Origin: Scalesia atractyloides
Taxonomy: Eukaryota; Streptophyta; Magnoliopsida; Asterales; Asteraceae
Direction: 5' to 3'
Assembly: GCA_947069175.1 (NCBI GenBank)
Contig: CAMTDV010000027.1
Location: 44,405,369 to 44,469,368, forward strand
DNA: 64,000 bases
Position numbers and translations under genes: made by a program. Shown here piece after piece: positions 46,305 through 58,370 of this stretch; position 1 is the first letter of the stretch; the number at the start of each line of letters is the position of its first letter. The notes beneath the pieces are model-generated. The model saw nothing but the letters and a program-made list of their open reading frames with translations. It was not told the DNA's origin and searched no databases.

Positions 46305-46960
46305 CGGGTGGTTATAAAGAACAAGGCAAGATTGGTTGTTCAAGGTTTTTGACAAGAGGAAGGGATTGACTATGAAGAAGTTTTTGCTCCGGTAGCACGA
46401 TTAGAAGCTATTAGAATATTTTAGGCATATGCTTTGTACAAAAACTTCAAGGTGTTTCAGATGGATATGAAGAGTGTGTTTCTATATGGAAAGGTGAAAG
46501 AGGAAGTCTATGTTTGTCATCCTCCTGGCTTTGAAGATCCACATTTCCCTAAACGATACTATAAGCTTGAGAAAGCTCTCTATTGTATTCATCAAGCTCC
46601 TCGAGCCTGGTATGAAACTCTGTCAACATATATTTTGGAATCTGGATATACAAGAGGTTAAATTGACATGACTCTCTTCACGAAAAGGATCAGAGACAAT
46701 GTGATGCTGGTTCAGATTTATGTGGACGATATTATTTTTGGGTCAACCGATGAGGCGCTATGCAAGGAGTTCGAGAAGGTTATGAAGGCAAAGTTCGAAA
46801 TGAGCATGATGGGGGAGCTCACATTTTTCTTGGGATTGGAAGTGAAGCAACGAGAAGACAGAATCCTCATTCATCAAGCCAATACATCAGGGACATTCTT
46901 GTTAAGTATAATATGAATGACTGCAAAACTACAAGCACTCCGTTCGCATCTCAAACCGAG
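45506..46960 (+). pseudogene. SIRE-2 reverse transcriptase
   Basis: After an integrase C-terminal remnant (45506-45660, FMGYSSTQKAYRDYNKRTKM) and an acidic linker (45807-46217), RT reads LKWVFRNKMDD, KNKARLVVQGF and a stop at about 46350. Segment 46434-46661 has FKVFQMDMKSVFLYGKVKEE and KALYCIHQAPRAWYETLS. The catalytic YVDD is in VQIYVDDIIFGSTDEALCKE at about 46717-46728. FFLGLEVKQREDRILIHQ follows before a shift near 46885. At least three breaks. Confidence 0.9.
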
Positions 46961-47669
46961 CTCACTCTTGATCCTCAAGGAAAGCATGTGAACAAGTCCT
47001 TATACCGCTCAATGATAGGCTCGTTGATGTATCTAACTGCAAGTAGGCCTGGCATTATGTGGGCTGGCTGCATCTGTGCACGTTTTCAGACGAATCCCAA
47101 AGAATCTCATGAGACGACAGTTAAAAGAATCTTCTGATATCTAAAAGGAACGCCCAAGCTTGCGTTTTAGTATCCAAAAGATAATAACTTTGATTTAATT
47201 GCTTATATGATAGTGTCCATGCAGGTTGTAAAGTTAATCGGAAGTCAGTCTCAGGAGGTTGCCAATTCTTAGGAAATCGTCTCATATCGTGGTAAAGCAA
47301 GAAGCAGATGACAGTATCCACCTCTAGTGCTCAAGCTGGATACACGGCTGCTTACAGTTGCTTCTCACAATTTCTCTGGATACAAAACCGTTGCAGGATT
47401 ATGGAATCAACATCATGAAGACTCCAATATTCAATGACAACGAAGCATGTCTAGGAATTGTGAAGAATCCAATTCATCACTCAAGAACCAAACATATCGA
47501 GATTCGCATTCACGCGATTCGAGATGCGTACGAGAAAGGATACATTCAAGTGGTGCCAGTGGATACCACGCAACAGAAGGCCGACATCTTCACAAAAGCC
47601 TTTGACAAGACTCGTTTCAACCAGTTGGTAACCTGGTTGGAAATGATCAATTTCCTTGAGTGGAAATGA
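46961..47669 (+). pseudogene. SIRE-2 RNase H
   Basis: LYRSMIGSLMYLTASRPGIM is followed by a stop at 47135 and decayed sequence. The last open segment 47358-47669 has PIFNDNEACLGIVKNPIHHS and RTKHIEIRIHAIRDAYEKGY, then DIFTKAFDKTRFNQLV, the canonical end of Ty1/copia pol, and a TGA at 47667-47669. Confidence 0.9.
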
Positions 47670-47714
47670 ACTTTGTGGTTATAACTGGTTGTACATACTC
47701 TATCTTTTATTAAA

Positions 47715-47745
<31 letters not shown>

Positions 47746-49807
47746 ATAACGCTTTCCTAAATAAACGAGTATCTTAAAAATGTGCCCATTAAAAAAGATT
47801 TTCTGTTTAATTTAAAATTTCATTTTCAGCAATAGACACTCGAAAATAAAATTTTAGGGGGGAAGATATCTAGAAAATATGTTGATCTCTTTTTTGACAC
47901 TTATCATTTAAAGAAATGATAGAAAACTTCTAACACTTTGTCTTTTGTTGAAACAGAAAAGAAAAGAAAAAAAAAACAAGACACAGTGCAATAAATCAGG
48001 GGGTCAAGCAACATGTCAGTAGATTCAGCAATACCAACGAGTAAACTGCGATTAGGCAACAAAACTTAACACTTACATAAGAGTTTTGGAAACCCACAAT
48101 ATTGTGATGTCTATGGGAAACATGTTGCGGCATATGGTTTAAGGTCTTAAATCTTGCGTTGAGAGATTGCTAAAATCTGAAATTTTGGGTCTTTATATTG
48201 TCTTATCATTCGGGGATATCATAGTCGCTCTTCTGTTGCATCCAGAAATATGCAGACCTAGACACGATTATGATATCTTTTCAAAAAGAGCCAAAGAAGC
48301 CAAAAACCCTAAAATTGAAAAACTCAACTAAACGAGCCAATCAAAAGAGATCATACCAGAATGAGGTATCTGCCTAACTCTGGTAAGGACAACATTGGTC
48401 TCTCTGACAGCACGAAAGTGCATACCTGTTCACCAATGCACTGATCTTGTATCTTTTAAAACGAATGAATTTAATATACTCACCTGTTATGATGAAGCTT
48501 TGTGCATACCTTGATCACAGGGGCATGTCCTGACGTGGGACTCATGGGCATAATATTCTAATCATCTAGCTTGAGTGGGGGCCATCGCAATTCTTGTCAA
48601 TTTACCACAACATGATAAAACGCTCACCGAAAGCATGTTGAAAGAATGATGCATAGATTTAAGAGGACAAACATACTGATCGTTTTTCTTGTACCTCGAT
48701 CATTCAAGATTTAAAATAATAAACTAACAAGTGTTATCAGTATGGTCTTTTGCAGGAATGTCACAGGAGTTTCAATCAAAAAGAAAATTGTGAAAAAAGA
48801 GGTCACTTGGTTAGAAAAATGAATTTCAGTGTCAAAATTGCAAATTTTTTATTCTCTTAAACCCATTTTTTATTTTTACACTAATTTTAGCTAAAAAAGG
48901 GACATATTTTTCGAAAAATATTAAGATTTTCGAGCGTATTTGGTTTGGATTTCTTAACTTTGAAGAATCCTTCCAACTAAACAGGAGCGTCGTAATTATC
49001 TAGCTTGCGTATTTAATAAATACGTTGGCAGATATTTTTTTTATCTATACTTATTCAAATTTTATTTGCAAGTTTATTTTCACTCATCATCTTCATCTTC
49101 AAAACATCAAACAAAAACCCACTTCACAAACAAGTACAACCGATATAATCAAGTATTCGATATACATTGCGGTATGTTTTGATGACTTGTGTACATTGTC
49201 AATCAATCGTGAGTCATTAAAGAAACCGGAAATGATATGTGAGCAGACTCTGGATCGGGTTTTGAGGGTTTTTGAAAGCGTTTATGAAGAAACCCTTGAA
49301 TACAGCGTAGATAATTTGAATATGGCATATTCAAGTTGAAGGCTACACATTTATTAGAAATCAACGAGTAGCGAATTTAAGTATCGAACGCGAGTTCGAG
49401 CAACCGGCGTATTTGACAAATACGCCGGGTCATTCAGCGAAAATGAATATCTAAACTGACTGTAGTCTCGAAACGAGACTTAGATACGCGACCCAGGCCC
49501 AGCGTAATTGCCTACAGTTTAATCATATCCCAACATAAATAACCGGTGTAATTAACAAACTCTTGTAAATATCCTGGCGGATTTAATTGGTTCAGTTAGC
49601 ATAGAAAACTTTTTCTTCGGCGTATTTAATTCAATATCAGCGTACTTATAACTCGTTTTATTTTTAATTTTATTCATTTTATTTTCTTTTTATTTTCATT
49701 TTAAATGATATTGTAAATAATTTTATTAATACCCTATCTATATCTTAACAAACTAACAGTTGTGTTTCGAAACCCGGATCTCACTTGACTCGTTTCCATG
49801 TCTTAGA
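47670..49807 (+). other. SIRE-2 post-pol non-coding region
   Basis: It contains a (TA)n at about 47717-47747 and a purine tract AGGGGGGAAGA near 47856. A conserved block at 48150-48260 (GTCTTTATATTGTCTTATCA and GTTGCATCCAGAAATATGCA) is shared with SIRE-3 and partly with SIRE-1. From 48985 to 49640 it has palindromic GCGTATTTAATAAATACGC-type tags, clearest at 49009-49026 and about 49407-49427. It ends in CATGTCTTAG, a 3' splice-acceptor-like site, two bases before an ATG at 49808. Confidence 0.7.
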
Positions 49808-52405
49808 ATGGCTCAATAGATGATCTGGAATGGAATGAGAAAGCATAATCAGCCCATTACACTAGTTCCTCCAGAGCCCGACTTTGAAGATGTAATGAAC
49901 TGGTTGTCCAAAAGCAAGATTAGGTACGCTGTTCAAGCAAATCCAAAGATCTACGAATACAAAAAGTTCTCAGCCTCGGAGACAAGTCAAGTGCTGATTA
50001 AAGAGGCAGTGCTAGAAGGATTCCGTGGAATGAACTATGTTGGTGATTTTCGAGGAAAGAATGAGATAAAGAAGACTAGCCTAACAAAAAATTGGAGATT
50101 CATCTTACACACATTTTGCATGAGCATCTGTCACAGAAAAGGTGGGTACGACAGTCTCAATCTGGAATGGTAATCGACAATGCTAAATTGTGTACAAACC
50201 AGCCATTCAACATCTCTAGCCTAATATTCTATTGCATGGTCGACAATGTAAACAAAGTGCATGGGCCATGTATCCAATATTCGTACAACTGCTTATTGAC
50301 GATCAGCACAAGAACCTGCCTCATGACGGAAATTTGTTCTAGTTTCAGTTGCCTGAAGGTAGACAACTTACTGAGCTGAAGACATAGCAGTGGGTCATGT
50401 TACACCACTGGATGTATAGAAAAGAAAGACTTCCACTCGTTCTTGTTGCATACAACAAATACCGAGAGGGTGTAAGGCAAGCACGAGAAAAACAAGAAAA
50501 ACAAGCTGCTGAAGAGGAAGAAGTAGAAATTGAAGAGGAAACATAGCTAGTATGCAAACATAAAGATAAAGGAAGAAAGTGGTTGAAGGAGAACCCTCGA
50601 AGAAGAAAAACAAGAAAGACTCCTCAAACCCATAGCGGATTATGGGTGACAGCATTCGCGCTGGGTTAACTTAAGAAGAAATCAAACAAATGCAAGCCAT
50701 TCATGCAGTTAAAGTAGCCGAGAAAGGAGAAAGAAGGCTAAAAAGGATAGAAATGACCGAGTCAAAAACACCTGTTGTGGTGACATCAGAGCAGGAACAA
50801 TTGGATCAGTTTGTTGAAAGCCTAATTGCTGATCCTGTAGAAGATACTCCAAGCAAATCCCCTGCACACAAGAAAAGAAAAACCGGAGATGGATCTTCCA
50901 AAGATGCTCCACCTAAACCAACCTCAACCACTCAAGTACCGTCACAATGAGTTCCAGCAAGACCCTGTCCATTCCAAGAGCTTTACGATCGTCTATCTAA
51001 ATAAATCAGGAAGTTTCCTCCTAAGGAGTTTTGTCTTTTGAAGAATCAGGTTAATGACACAAACGTGCTCAGAGAGAAGCTGGAGGAATAAAGAAAGAAA
51101 AAAAAGGAACTCCACAGGTACGTGTCTAACCAGACTGAGTTCATAAAGTTTCAACAAGAGGGAATGGAGAAATTTCACGAGATGGTGCAGGATCTATACA
51201 CTTCAGCAAATCGAGAACCAAAATACACAAATGAAGATATCTTTAATTTTGACAGTTTCATAGAAAGGAAGAGAAACGAAGGGCTGAGATAGCAGAAAAG
51301 AAAAAGAAACGACTCGATTCTGCTGTTGATGTAAGTATTGATGGAGATAGTGAAGAGGAAGAGGTTGACCAAATTGAAGTGCCAAAAAAATTCCTCAAGT
51401 GGGGTTTGAAGGATGCTGTGATGTATGAAACTAACGGAGGAGATGAGATTGAGCCTCAATATCCTGAGTGGTTCAAGAAGGAAAGAGCAAAAATGCCAGA
51501 TTTCTATCTGGTCGTAATGGTTGAGAAAACAGAGGTCACTAACCAAATCATCAGCTGGAAGTACTGCAATCTAACTGGGTTATATATACTGAAGCGTAGA
51601 GGAGGTGTAATCCAACATTTCTGAAATGGAAATGATATGCAAAGTCTACCCACATGGTTGAGCAAGCACGATATGATAAATCCCTCAAACAGTAGCATTA
51701 GAGGCGACTTTGAAAGACTAATTCTTAGAGAATGCGCGAGGATTCACCGGCTTCAAACCTCAATGCCCGAGGAGACGCGTATCAAAAACAACCAAAGACC
51801 CAATTATAGGAAAAGGTAGAGTCAATCCAGCTAAAGTGGTTACCAGGGTGAAACTTCCCCCAGAACAACCTGTGACGCTCACCAATTTTAAGAAATGGTT
51901 CTATGATAGTAAAACAGGTGAAGCAGTCATTAGATCCAACTCAGATGAAGATATCCGCATTCTGGATCCAATGAACGTGCTCATGTTCTGCCTATCTGAT
52001 CCGAATATCCTTTATGGGCAAAAGATACACGTTGGTACAAGAAACAAGTACTTGGAGGAAGGCATGCTTTTTCAGCAAGCTGTCGAGCGAGCAAAAGCAA
52101 GAAAGATAGAAATGATGGAGATTATGCTCAGATTCGACATACAAAAAGAAAAGGATGAATCAAGAAAGAAGAAAACTGCTGAGAAGTTTGCGGAGCCGCA
52201 ATCCTCCTCTCTTCAACCCAAAGATCCATCGTCCGAATCTGATTTTCAAGTTATTCCACCACCTCCGACTTCATCCACTTATGAAGTCACTCTAGAGGAC
52301 CCAAAGTCAAGTGAAGTTGTTATCAACCAAACTGAAGCACCGCCTGAACCGACTATAGATCAAGCTGCTCAAATCCAAAAACCAAAGATCTTGAATGAAG
52401 AATAA
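49808..52405 (+). pseudogene. SIRE-2 env-like (post-pol) ORF
   Basis: It opens MAQ then a stop. The frame 49820-50173 has DVMNWLSKSKIRYAVQANPK and WRFILHTFCMSICHRKGGYD, matching the RYITHCVIHALSHRKGGFDD module of SIRE-1. Later segments are basic/acidic low complexity (50690-50950), coiled-coil-like (51000-51300), a conserved-looking 51379-51624, and 51836-52405 with a Ser/Pro/Glu-rich tail (PPPPTSSTYEVTLEDP). Several stops interrupt it. No signal peptide or membrane span is evident. Confidence 0.65.
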
Positions 52406-52425
52406 ACGAGTACGCAACGATCTAT

Positions 52426-52861
52426 TGTTATAACTTTTGAGGTCATTGGTACTTAGTTTAATTAGGTTTTGGATTGTTTTGTAAAGTTTTATAGTAATCT
52501 AGAAAGTTCAGGGGCTAAAGTGTAACTACAGGGAAACTTCCTTGTAGCAGCGTATTAAGTAACTGGCGTATTTATTATATATATCAATTGAATGGAAACC
52601 CTAGTCCAAGGTTCTTGGATAAGTTTTGGTGATTTCTTGTGTTGTGATTATTGTTCTTGTGCTAAATCCGGATATCTAGGTGCATTAAGTGTATTTATCA
52701 GTTGGGATTATATATACAACACTTGTTATTGCATCCAAAACAAGAATCTTCATCTTCATCTTCTAGTTTTCTCAACTTTTACTCATTCAAACAACTAATC
52801 TATAGTTGTTTGGGTGTTAACAATCAAAGCACTGTGATCCGAATCAGTTTTGGGACTCACA
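52426..52861 (+). repeat. 3' LTR of SIRE-2
   Basis: Partner of 39919-40379, starting TGTTATAACTTTTGAGG and ending GGGACTCACA. Unusually, no polypurine tract lies directly before it. Confidence 0.9.
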
Positions 52862-54147
52862 ACGGGTATGGAAAAGGCACTTAACATGTCTGCCTGTATT
52901 TGTATTGCTCTTATGGAGTTTAAGGATCTCTTCCGGAGCTTTACGGAGCATCGGGATGGAAAACGGGTAAACCGGGAGTGCGAAATGGAAAAATCAGAAA
53001 ACAAGAAATGGAGAGGCCGTTGCCGACGCCCTCCTGGGCCATAGGCGACACCCTCCAGAAAGTGGTTTAGGCCTACGTGAGTTTCCGGACAAACTAAGGG
53101 TCGTCGCCGACGCCCTGATAGGCCGTAGGCGACGCCCGTCCCTTATCCTAATCGTGAAATTTCAATCTTGAATGTTTGGGGATGGGTTATATCACTTGTA
53201 TTGACCATTTTTCAGGGAGTTACATATTTTTGAGTTTTAAACTTCATCTTGGAGCCAAGAACCCTACCACAATCATCCTCAATCATTTCTAATCCATCCA
53301 ATCATTAGAATCTCAACCTTCGATCCTAACCCTAGCCTACCGCCATCTCCTCCATCATTCATTCATACACACCATCCATTCCAAACCCTAACCATCATCT
53401 CCATCATTCTCAAAGCTTCAAGATGTTCGTGCTAAAGTCTCATTGATCTGACGATCGTGTTCCGGTCACCATGAACGAATAGTCTCTTTGGGTTTCACCC
53501 CGGTGTAGGTTTTTGTAAGTTTCTTGGGTTTAACATAGTTTTGAGTTTTGATTTGTGAAAGTTGTAGTTTGATTTTTAAATCTAAGATAATTGTCTTGCA
53601 TTTGTATCATATTCGTAAATTGTTGAGTGAAGATTAAATTTGACTTTGCTAAATGTTTATGTGCAATTATGCCTTGTCTAGGTTAGAGTTTACATGTTCT
53701 TGGTAACTAAGTCGGTCCATTGTTTACGACGTCGATAGCTCTTGGCACCTAAGCCACGCGACACTAAATTTGTTGGTAAATTATACAATTGAATTGAATC
53801 TAAAATGTGTAAGAATCCTAGGACTTCAACTACCTAATCGGGTGTGAACCTTATTCCAAATTATTGTTTAAACTCATTCAATCAAATCTTTGTGAAATCA
53901 TTCAAGTTTTCATAGTTAGTAATCAACATATAATTAAACTTGTTGGTTTAATCCAACCTCTCTTTTCAACAAACAGACAAATTAACAACATAGCAAGCCT
54001 CATAAGTGTGACAACCGGTAAAATCAATCGTGTCCATCGAAAACCAAAAACCCTTCATGGATCGACCTCGTACTACCACTAACTCATAGTTAAGGGTAAA
54101 TCGGGTATATAAATATTATCTTTGACCGGGGCGCGACCCTCTGATCA
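52862..54147 (+). repeat. Athila 5' LTR (left end uncertain)
   Basis: At least 1286 bp, ending CTGATCA five bases before the PBS. It contains two GC-rich repeats built on CGACGCCCT...GGCC.TAGGCGAC (53022-53052 and 53104-53142). The left end is not defined because SIRE-2 adjoins it. Confidence 0.7.
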
Positions 54148-54152
54148 AATTT

Positions 54153-54170
54153 TGGCGCTGTTGCCGGGGA
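54153..54170 (+). promoter_or_regulatory. Primer binding site of the Athila element
   Basis: TGGCGCTGTTGCCGGGGA differs by one base from the usual tRNA-Asp-complementary Athila/Tat-type PBS. Confidence 0.85.
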
Positions 54171-56872
54171 GTTCATGCGCTTTGTGTTTGGATATTAATC
54201 GATTTCATGATTATCTGTTTAAGTGTTTGTTTTCTTATATCGTTTTTGCTTTTGTGTTACGCGGGTGTGTTACTTGTGCAGGTTACATGTAGTGCATGCA
54301 TACACAGAACTCCGGGAGGACCTCACCATTAGTGTTTGAACTGAAGATCGAGCGGGTCGCTAGAAGAAACTTAACCCAACGGTTACAGGCAATCCTTGTC
54401 TCTAATCCACTTAACACAAAATCACTCTCTACACCATGTGTTGGGCCTAGTCCAATGGATAACTAAAACTCCAACCGACCACATAACCAATTCCAACATC
54501 CCAACAACATCTAAACCAACCAACCAGAGTATGGTAATAATTCGAGACCACCAACACCACCGGTTCCAAACCCGTTTCCAAAACCCAAACAAGAATCAAC
54601 GTACACCCACACCTCCACCTCAAAACCAAAACCGACAAAGCCCATTACCACCCAACCTCAAAAAGCGAATTGTTAACGCCAACCGTGGAGTTAACCCAAA
54701 TCATGGCATTCCCACGAACGAAGCCCAGTTTCTCAATCTTGATGATTTGAGAAATAACATTCCCGATAATGCACCGTATAGCGTCCCTAGTTATCAATAA
54801 CCGAAACATGTGGGTGTTCATTCGGAATACTCGGATGATGGAGGGAATTATAACGAGTGGGTTGAAGAGGATGGATGGGGAGATAATAATGTGGGGGAAC
54901 CTCTATAATGCTCGAGGATTTGAGTATGAAGATTTTGGCTATAAAAACGGCAATTTTGTGGGGAACAACGAAGTATATGGGTATGATTAGGGTCGTGAGG
55001 ACTGTTGCGGAAACAGCCGCCAACCATGAAATAATCAAAGGAAATGGAATGACGTGGATTATGGCAACAACAAAATAATAATAATGTCAACCGTAACCGG
55101 ATTCTGCAATTTGTGGGCGATGGTAACAAAGGTGGTGATCTAAATGGTCATTAAAGAGGTAATAACCGACCGATGAATCAAGAAGTTAATGGTCCATGTC
55201 GCCAACCGAATCAACATGCTCCATGAGGTGTAAGTGGTCGATTTAGACCAGTAATCAGCAAAAATGACTTGCCTATTTTTCCAACACCTCGAGGAAGAAG
55301 GGCCTTTGATTGTAAACCAAAATACATCAACATCCTACCTCATTTCAATGATAGGACGAACGATGAGCCTTACATTCATTTGGCGGAGTTTTCGACAATA
55401 TGTGGCACGATTGGGGCATGATTTCGCATTAGACGAAGTGAAACTATGATTGTTCCAATTCTTATTAAAGGACAAGGCCAAAACAGGGTTTCTCACACTA
55501 TGGCTAATAGCATTCATACTTGGGCAGAAATACAACAAGTGTTCCTTGATGAATACTACTCGATAGTAAAGACCGACGATGCACGAGATGAGATTCAGTC
55601 ATTTAGAAAGTTATCGGGTGAGTTACTAGATGAGGCTCTTACTCGGTTTAATTAGTTGGTTCGAAAATGCCTTCACCATCAAATTCCTAGATGGGAATTA
55701 TTGAAGTGTTTTGTTCGGGGATTAGACACCGAGGATCATAAGTACTTGTAATCGGCAAGTAATGGCTCTTTGTTAAACAATCACGAGGAAGACAATTGGG
55801 AGTTCATCGAAAGAATGAGCAAGAATTCCAAAGCGGTTGGCAGATAGAGCTAAAAAGCACCCCGTTTCCCGATTTCTTCCCGATCTTGATTCGAACGATA
55901 AGAATTGAATCGCCACATTAGAACGAGAGCTAGCCCATATGAAGAAAAAAGGATGTGGGGGCGATGTAGTTTGCGGTGTGTGAAGATTATGGGGATATTG
56001 GTCATCGTACCATGCCAAGTTAATATGGTACAAGCCACCAAAGAGGTGAATCAAGTGTACGCAGAGCAGAAGCAATATGACATGAACTCCAACACTTATC
56101 ACAAAGGTTTGAGAAACCACCCTAATTTTAGGTATGGTAATGCATCGAATCAAATGGACCCGAATTTCCAACCGGGTAATCAAAGTGGAAATCAAGGTGG
56201 ATCGTCGTACCAAAACTGCCAAGGTGGTAACCAAAGGGGTTATTAAATGAATTATAACCAAGGAAGTGGCCAAGGATATCAAAACCGTGAATATATTTAC
56301 CAATGGGGCTACAACCAAGGTGGTAATGGGGCTGGTAATTCAAACTCTCAAATGGGTGGTGATGACTCGTTAAACTTCAAGCTTGATGCAATCATGAATG
56401 CTATCACCACTTCAAGTCAAGAGATTAAGTCGGAGATGAAGAAAGAGTTTCAGGTACGAGACAAATCTCATAAGGCATTGGAAAAGCAAGTGGGTCAACT
56501 TGCGGAGGAGATGGCTAATATGCGAGGAAATGGCGGGAGATTGCCGAGTGACACCACCGTGAACCCTAAGCATCAAGGGTCCAACTCGAAGAATACATGT
56601 GAGGTACCAATTAATAAAATCTCTTTGCGTAGTGGTCGAGTCATTGATACCGGTGTTGAGTTACCATCACCGCAGTTTGTTGAAGGGGTTGTGGAAGATA
56701 TTAGTGATGAGGAGGATGTTGATGGTCAAGTGAGTCAAAATAAAAATGTTTTGAAAAATGATAAAATTACCCTTGTTGTGACCGTCCCCGTCCCAAAGGC
56801 AAAGAAAAAGGGTGTGGAGGTTAATATCGCCCCTTATCCCGAAGCTTTGTTGGGACCATCTAAGAAAGTGTG
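54171..56872 (+). pseudogene. Athila gag
   Basis: Segment 54396-54800 is Pro/Gln/Asn-rich. A retrotransposon-gag-like core follows in shifting frames at 55230-55700 (FNDRTNDEPYIHLAEFS; IHTWAEIQQVFLDEYYSI; KLSGELLDEALTRFN). A Gly/Asn/Gln-rich tract lies at 56030-56340. Segment 56247-56873 has a Lys/Glu-rich region, then ISLRSGRVIDTGVELPSP and an acidic stretch, as found between gag and protease in Athila. A dozen or more stops and shifts are present. Confidence 0.75.
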
Positions 56873-57049
56873 AATAAACATGGTCCCCATCAAGAAGAGA
56901 CATGGGAAACTTTTAAACAAAACTTACCAATCTTAGGTGCGATCAAACAAGTACCCTCATATGCTAAGTACTTGAAGGATTTATGTACCCAGAAGCGAAC
57001 TCACAAGTTTCCTAAGAAACTCGATTTAAACTGAAAATGTGAGTGTGAT

Positions 57050-57592
57050 TCTTTCGGGTGCACTTCCACCAAAGTTTTAAGATTTGGGGCGCCCATTATT
57101 TCTATACAAGTGGCTGAATATAAAATGACTTGGGCACTTTTGGATCTTGGGGCGAGTGTGAGTATCTTACCGGGTAGTTTGTATTACCAATACGAATTTG
57201 GTCCACTTCAAGCGGCAAACACCACCGTGGTGCTAGCCGACTTGACCGCCAAGGAAGGAAGACCCACTTGGACACACCAAGTGGAAAGTCTTCTGGAAAA
57301 TATCGATATGAAATTAAAGCCATCGTTGTTAGAGCCTCTGGTTGTTGAGTTGAAGGTGTTGCCCAAACATTTGAAATATGCTTATGTGGGTGAGGTCAAC
57401 ACGCTCCCAGTCATCATTGCATCAAACTTGACCGGAGAGCAAGAGGAGAAGCTCATGGAGGTCTTGGTCACCAATAGGGTGGCTATTGGGTGGACCATTG
57501 CAAATTTGAAGGGAATTAGTCCTTCGGCGGTGATGCACAAAATCATCACGGAAGATGGTGTTACTCCTTCTCGTGTGCACAATGAAGGTTGA
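57050..57592 (+). pseudogene. Athila aspartic protease region
   Basis: The open frame 57110-57592 carries TWALLDLGASVSILPGSLYY, the protease active-site segment with the Athila-type D-L-G-A in place of D-T/S-G-A. It then reads PLVVELKVLPKHLKYAYVGE and NRVAIGWTIANLKGISPSAV, the standard bridge into RT. It ends in a stop at 57590. This 160-residue stretch is among the better-preserved pieces. Confidence 0.85.
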
Positions 57593-58370
57593 ATCCGAAT
57601 ATGCGTGAAGTCGTCAAGAAGGAGTTTTTGAAGTGGCTAGATGCGAGTATCATTTACCCCATTTCTTAGCCAATGGGTGAGTGCTATACAAACCGTTCCC
57701 AAAAAGGCGGGCATTCAAGTTCTCACAAATGGCACAGGTGAAGAGGTCGCCACTCGGCTAGTAAACGGGTGGCGTATTTGCATTGATTATAGGAAGTTGA
57801 ATTCCGCAACTTCCAAAGACCATTTCCTTTTATCTTTTATTGACCAATTTGAGAAATTAGGGGGTCTAAACTTATATTGTTTCTTGGATGGATATTCGGG
57901 TTACAATCAAATTGCTATCCATCTGGAAGACCAAGCAAAGACCACGTTTACTTGTCCATACGACACATTCGCATTTAGGCGAATGCCATTTGGACTATGT
58001 AACGCCCCCGCCACCTTTCAAAGGTGTATGCTGAGTATCTTTTGGATATGGTAGGGGAGTCTTTGGAAATCTTCATGGATGATTTCTCAATATTGGGGTC
58101 ATCATTTGATTCATGCTTAGACCAATTAGAAAAAAGTTTTAAAAAGATGTGTTGAAATTAATTTGGTCCTGAGTTGGGAAAAGAGCCATTTTATGGTTCA
58201 AGAAGGGATTGTGTTGGGACATGTGGTATCGAGTCGTGGGATAGAGGTTGACCGTGCAAAGGTGCAAGTCATCTCTACTTTGCCGTAGCCCACGAATGTT
58301 ACAGGTGTTGGGTCATTCTTAGGTCATGCAGGTTTTGTAGAAAGTTCATAAAAGGGTTTAGTGACATCAC
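57593..58370 (+). pseudogene. Athila reverse transcriptase
   Basis: MREVVKKEFLKWLDASIIYP is followed by a frameshift. Segment 57641-58054 has NGWRICIDYRKLNSATSKDH, YCFLDGYSGYNQIAIHLEDQ and TFAFRRMPFGLCNAPATFQR. The catalytic box is FMDD in LEIFMDDFSILGSS (58073-58084) after another shift. Downstream sequence is degenerate with several stops. Confidence 0.9.

Larger units (their letters stand above)
39919..52861 (+). mobile_element. SIRE-2: full-length Sirevirus (Ty1/copia), 12.9 kb, with internal duplication
   Basis: LTRs at 39919-40379 and 52426-52861 differ at about 6% of sites plus small indels. The PBS is at 40383-40395. Flanking pentamers ATGGG and ACGGG match 4 of 5. Gene order is gag, PR, GAG-pre-INT/INT, partial RT, a second GAG-pre-INT/INT, RT, RNase H, a post-pol spacer and an env-like ORF. 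LTR sequence and gag differ from SIRE-1, so this is a separate family. Stops and shifts are widespread. Confidence 0.9.

Noticed and set aside
55773..56318. 181-residue minus-strand open frame rich in Leu, Val and Ile, like a membrane protein
   Set aside because: It is the shadow of the Asn/Gln/Gly-rich Athila gag tract; the hydrophobic character arises from the reverse complement of those codons.
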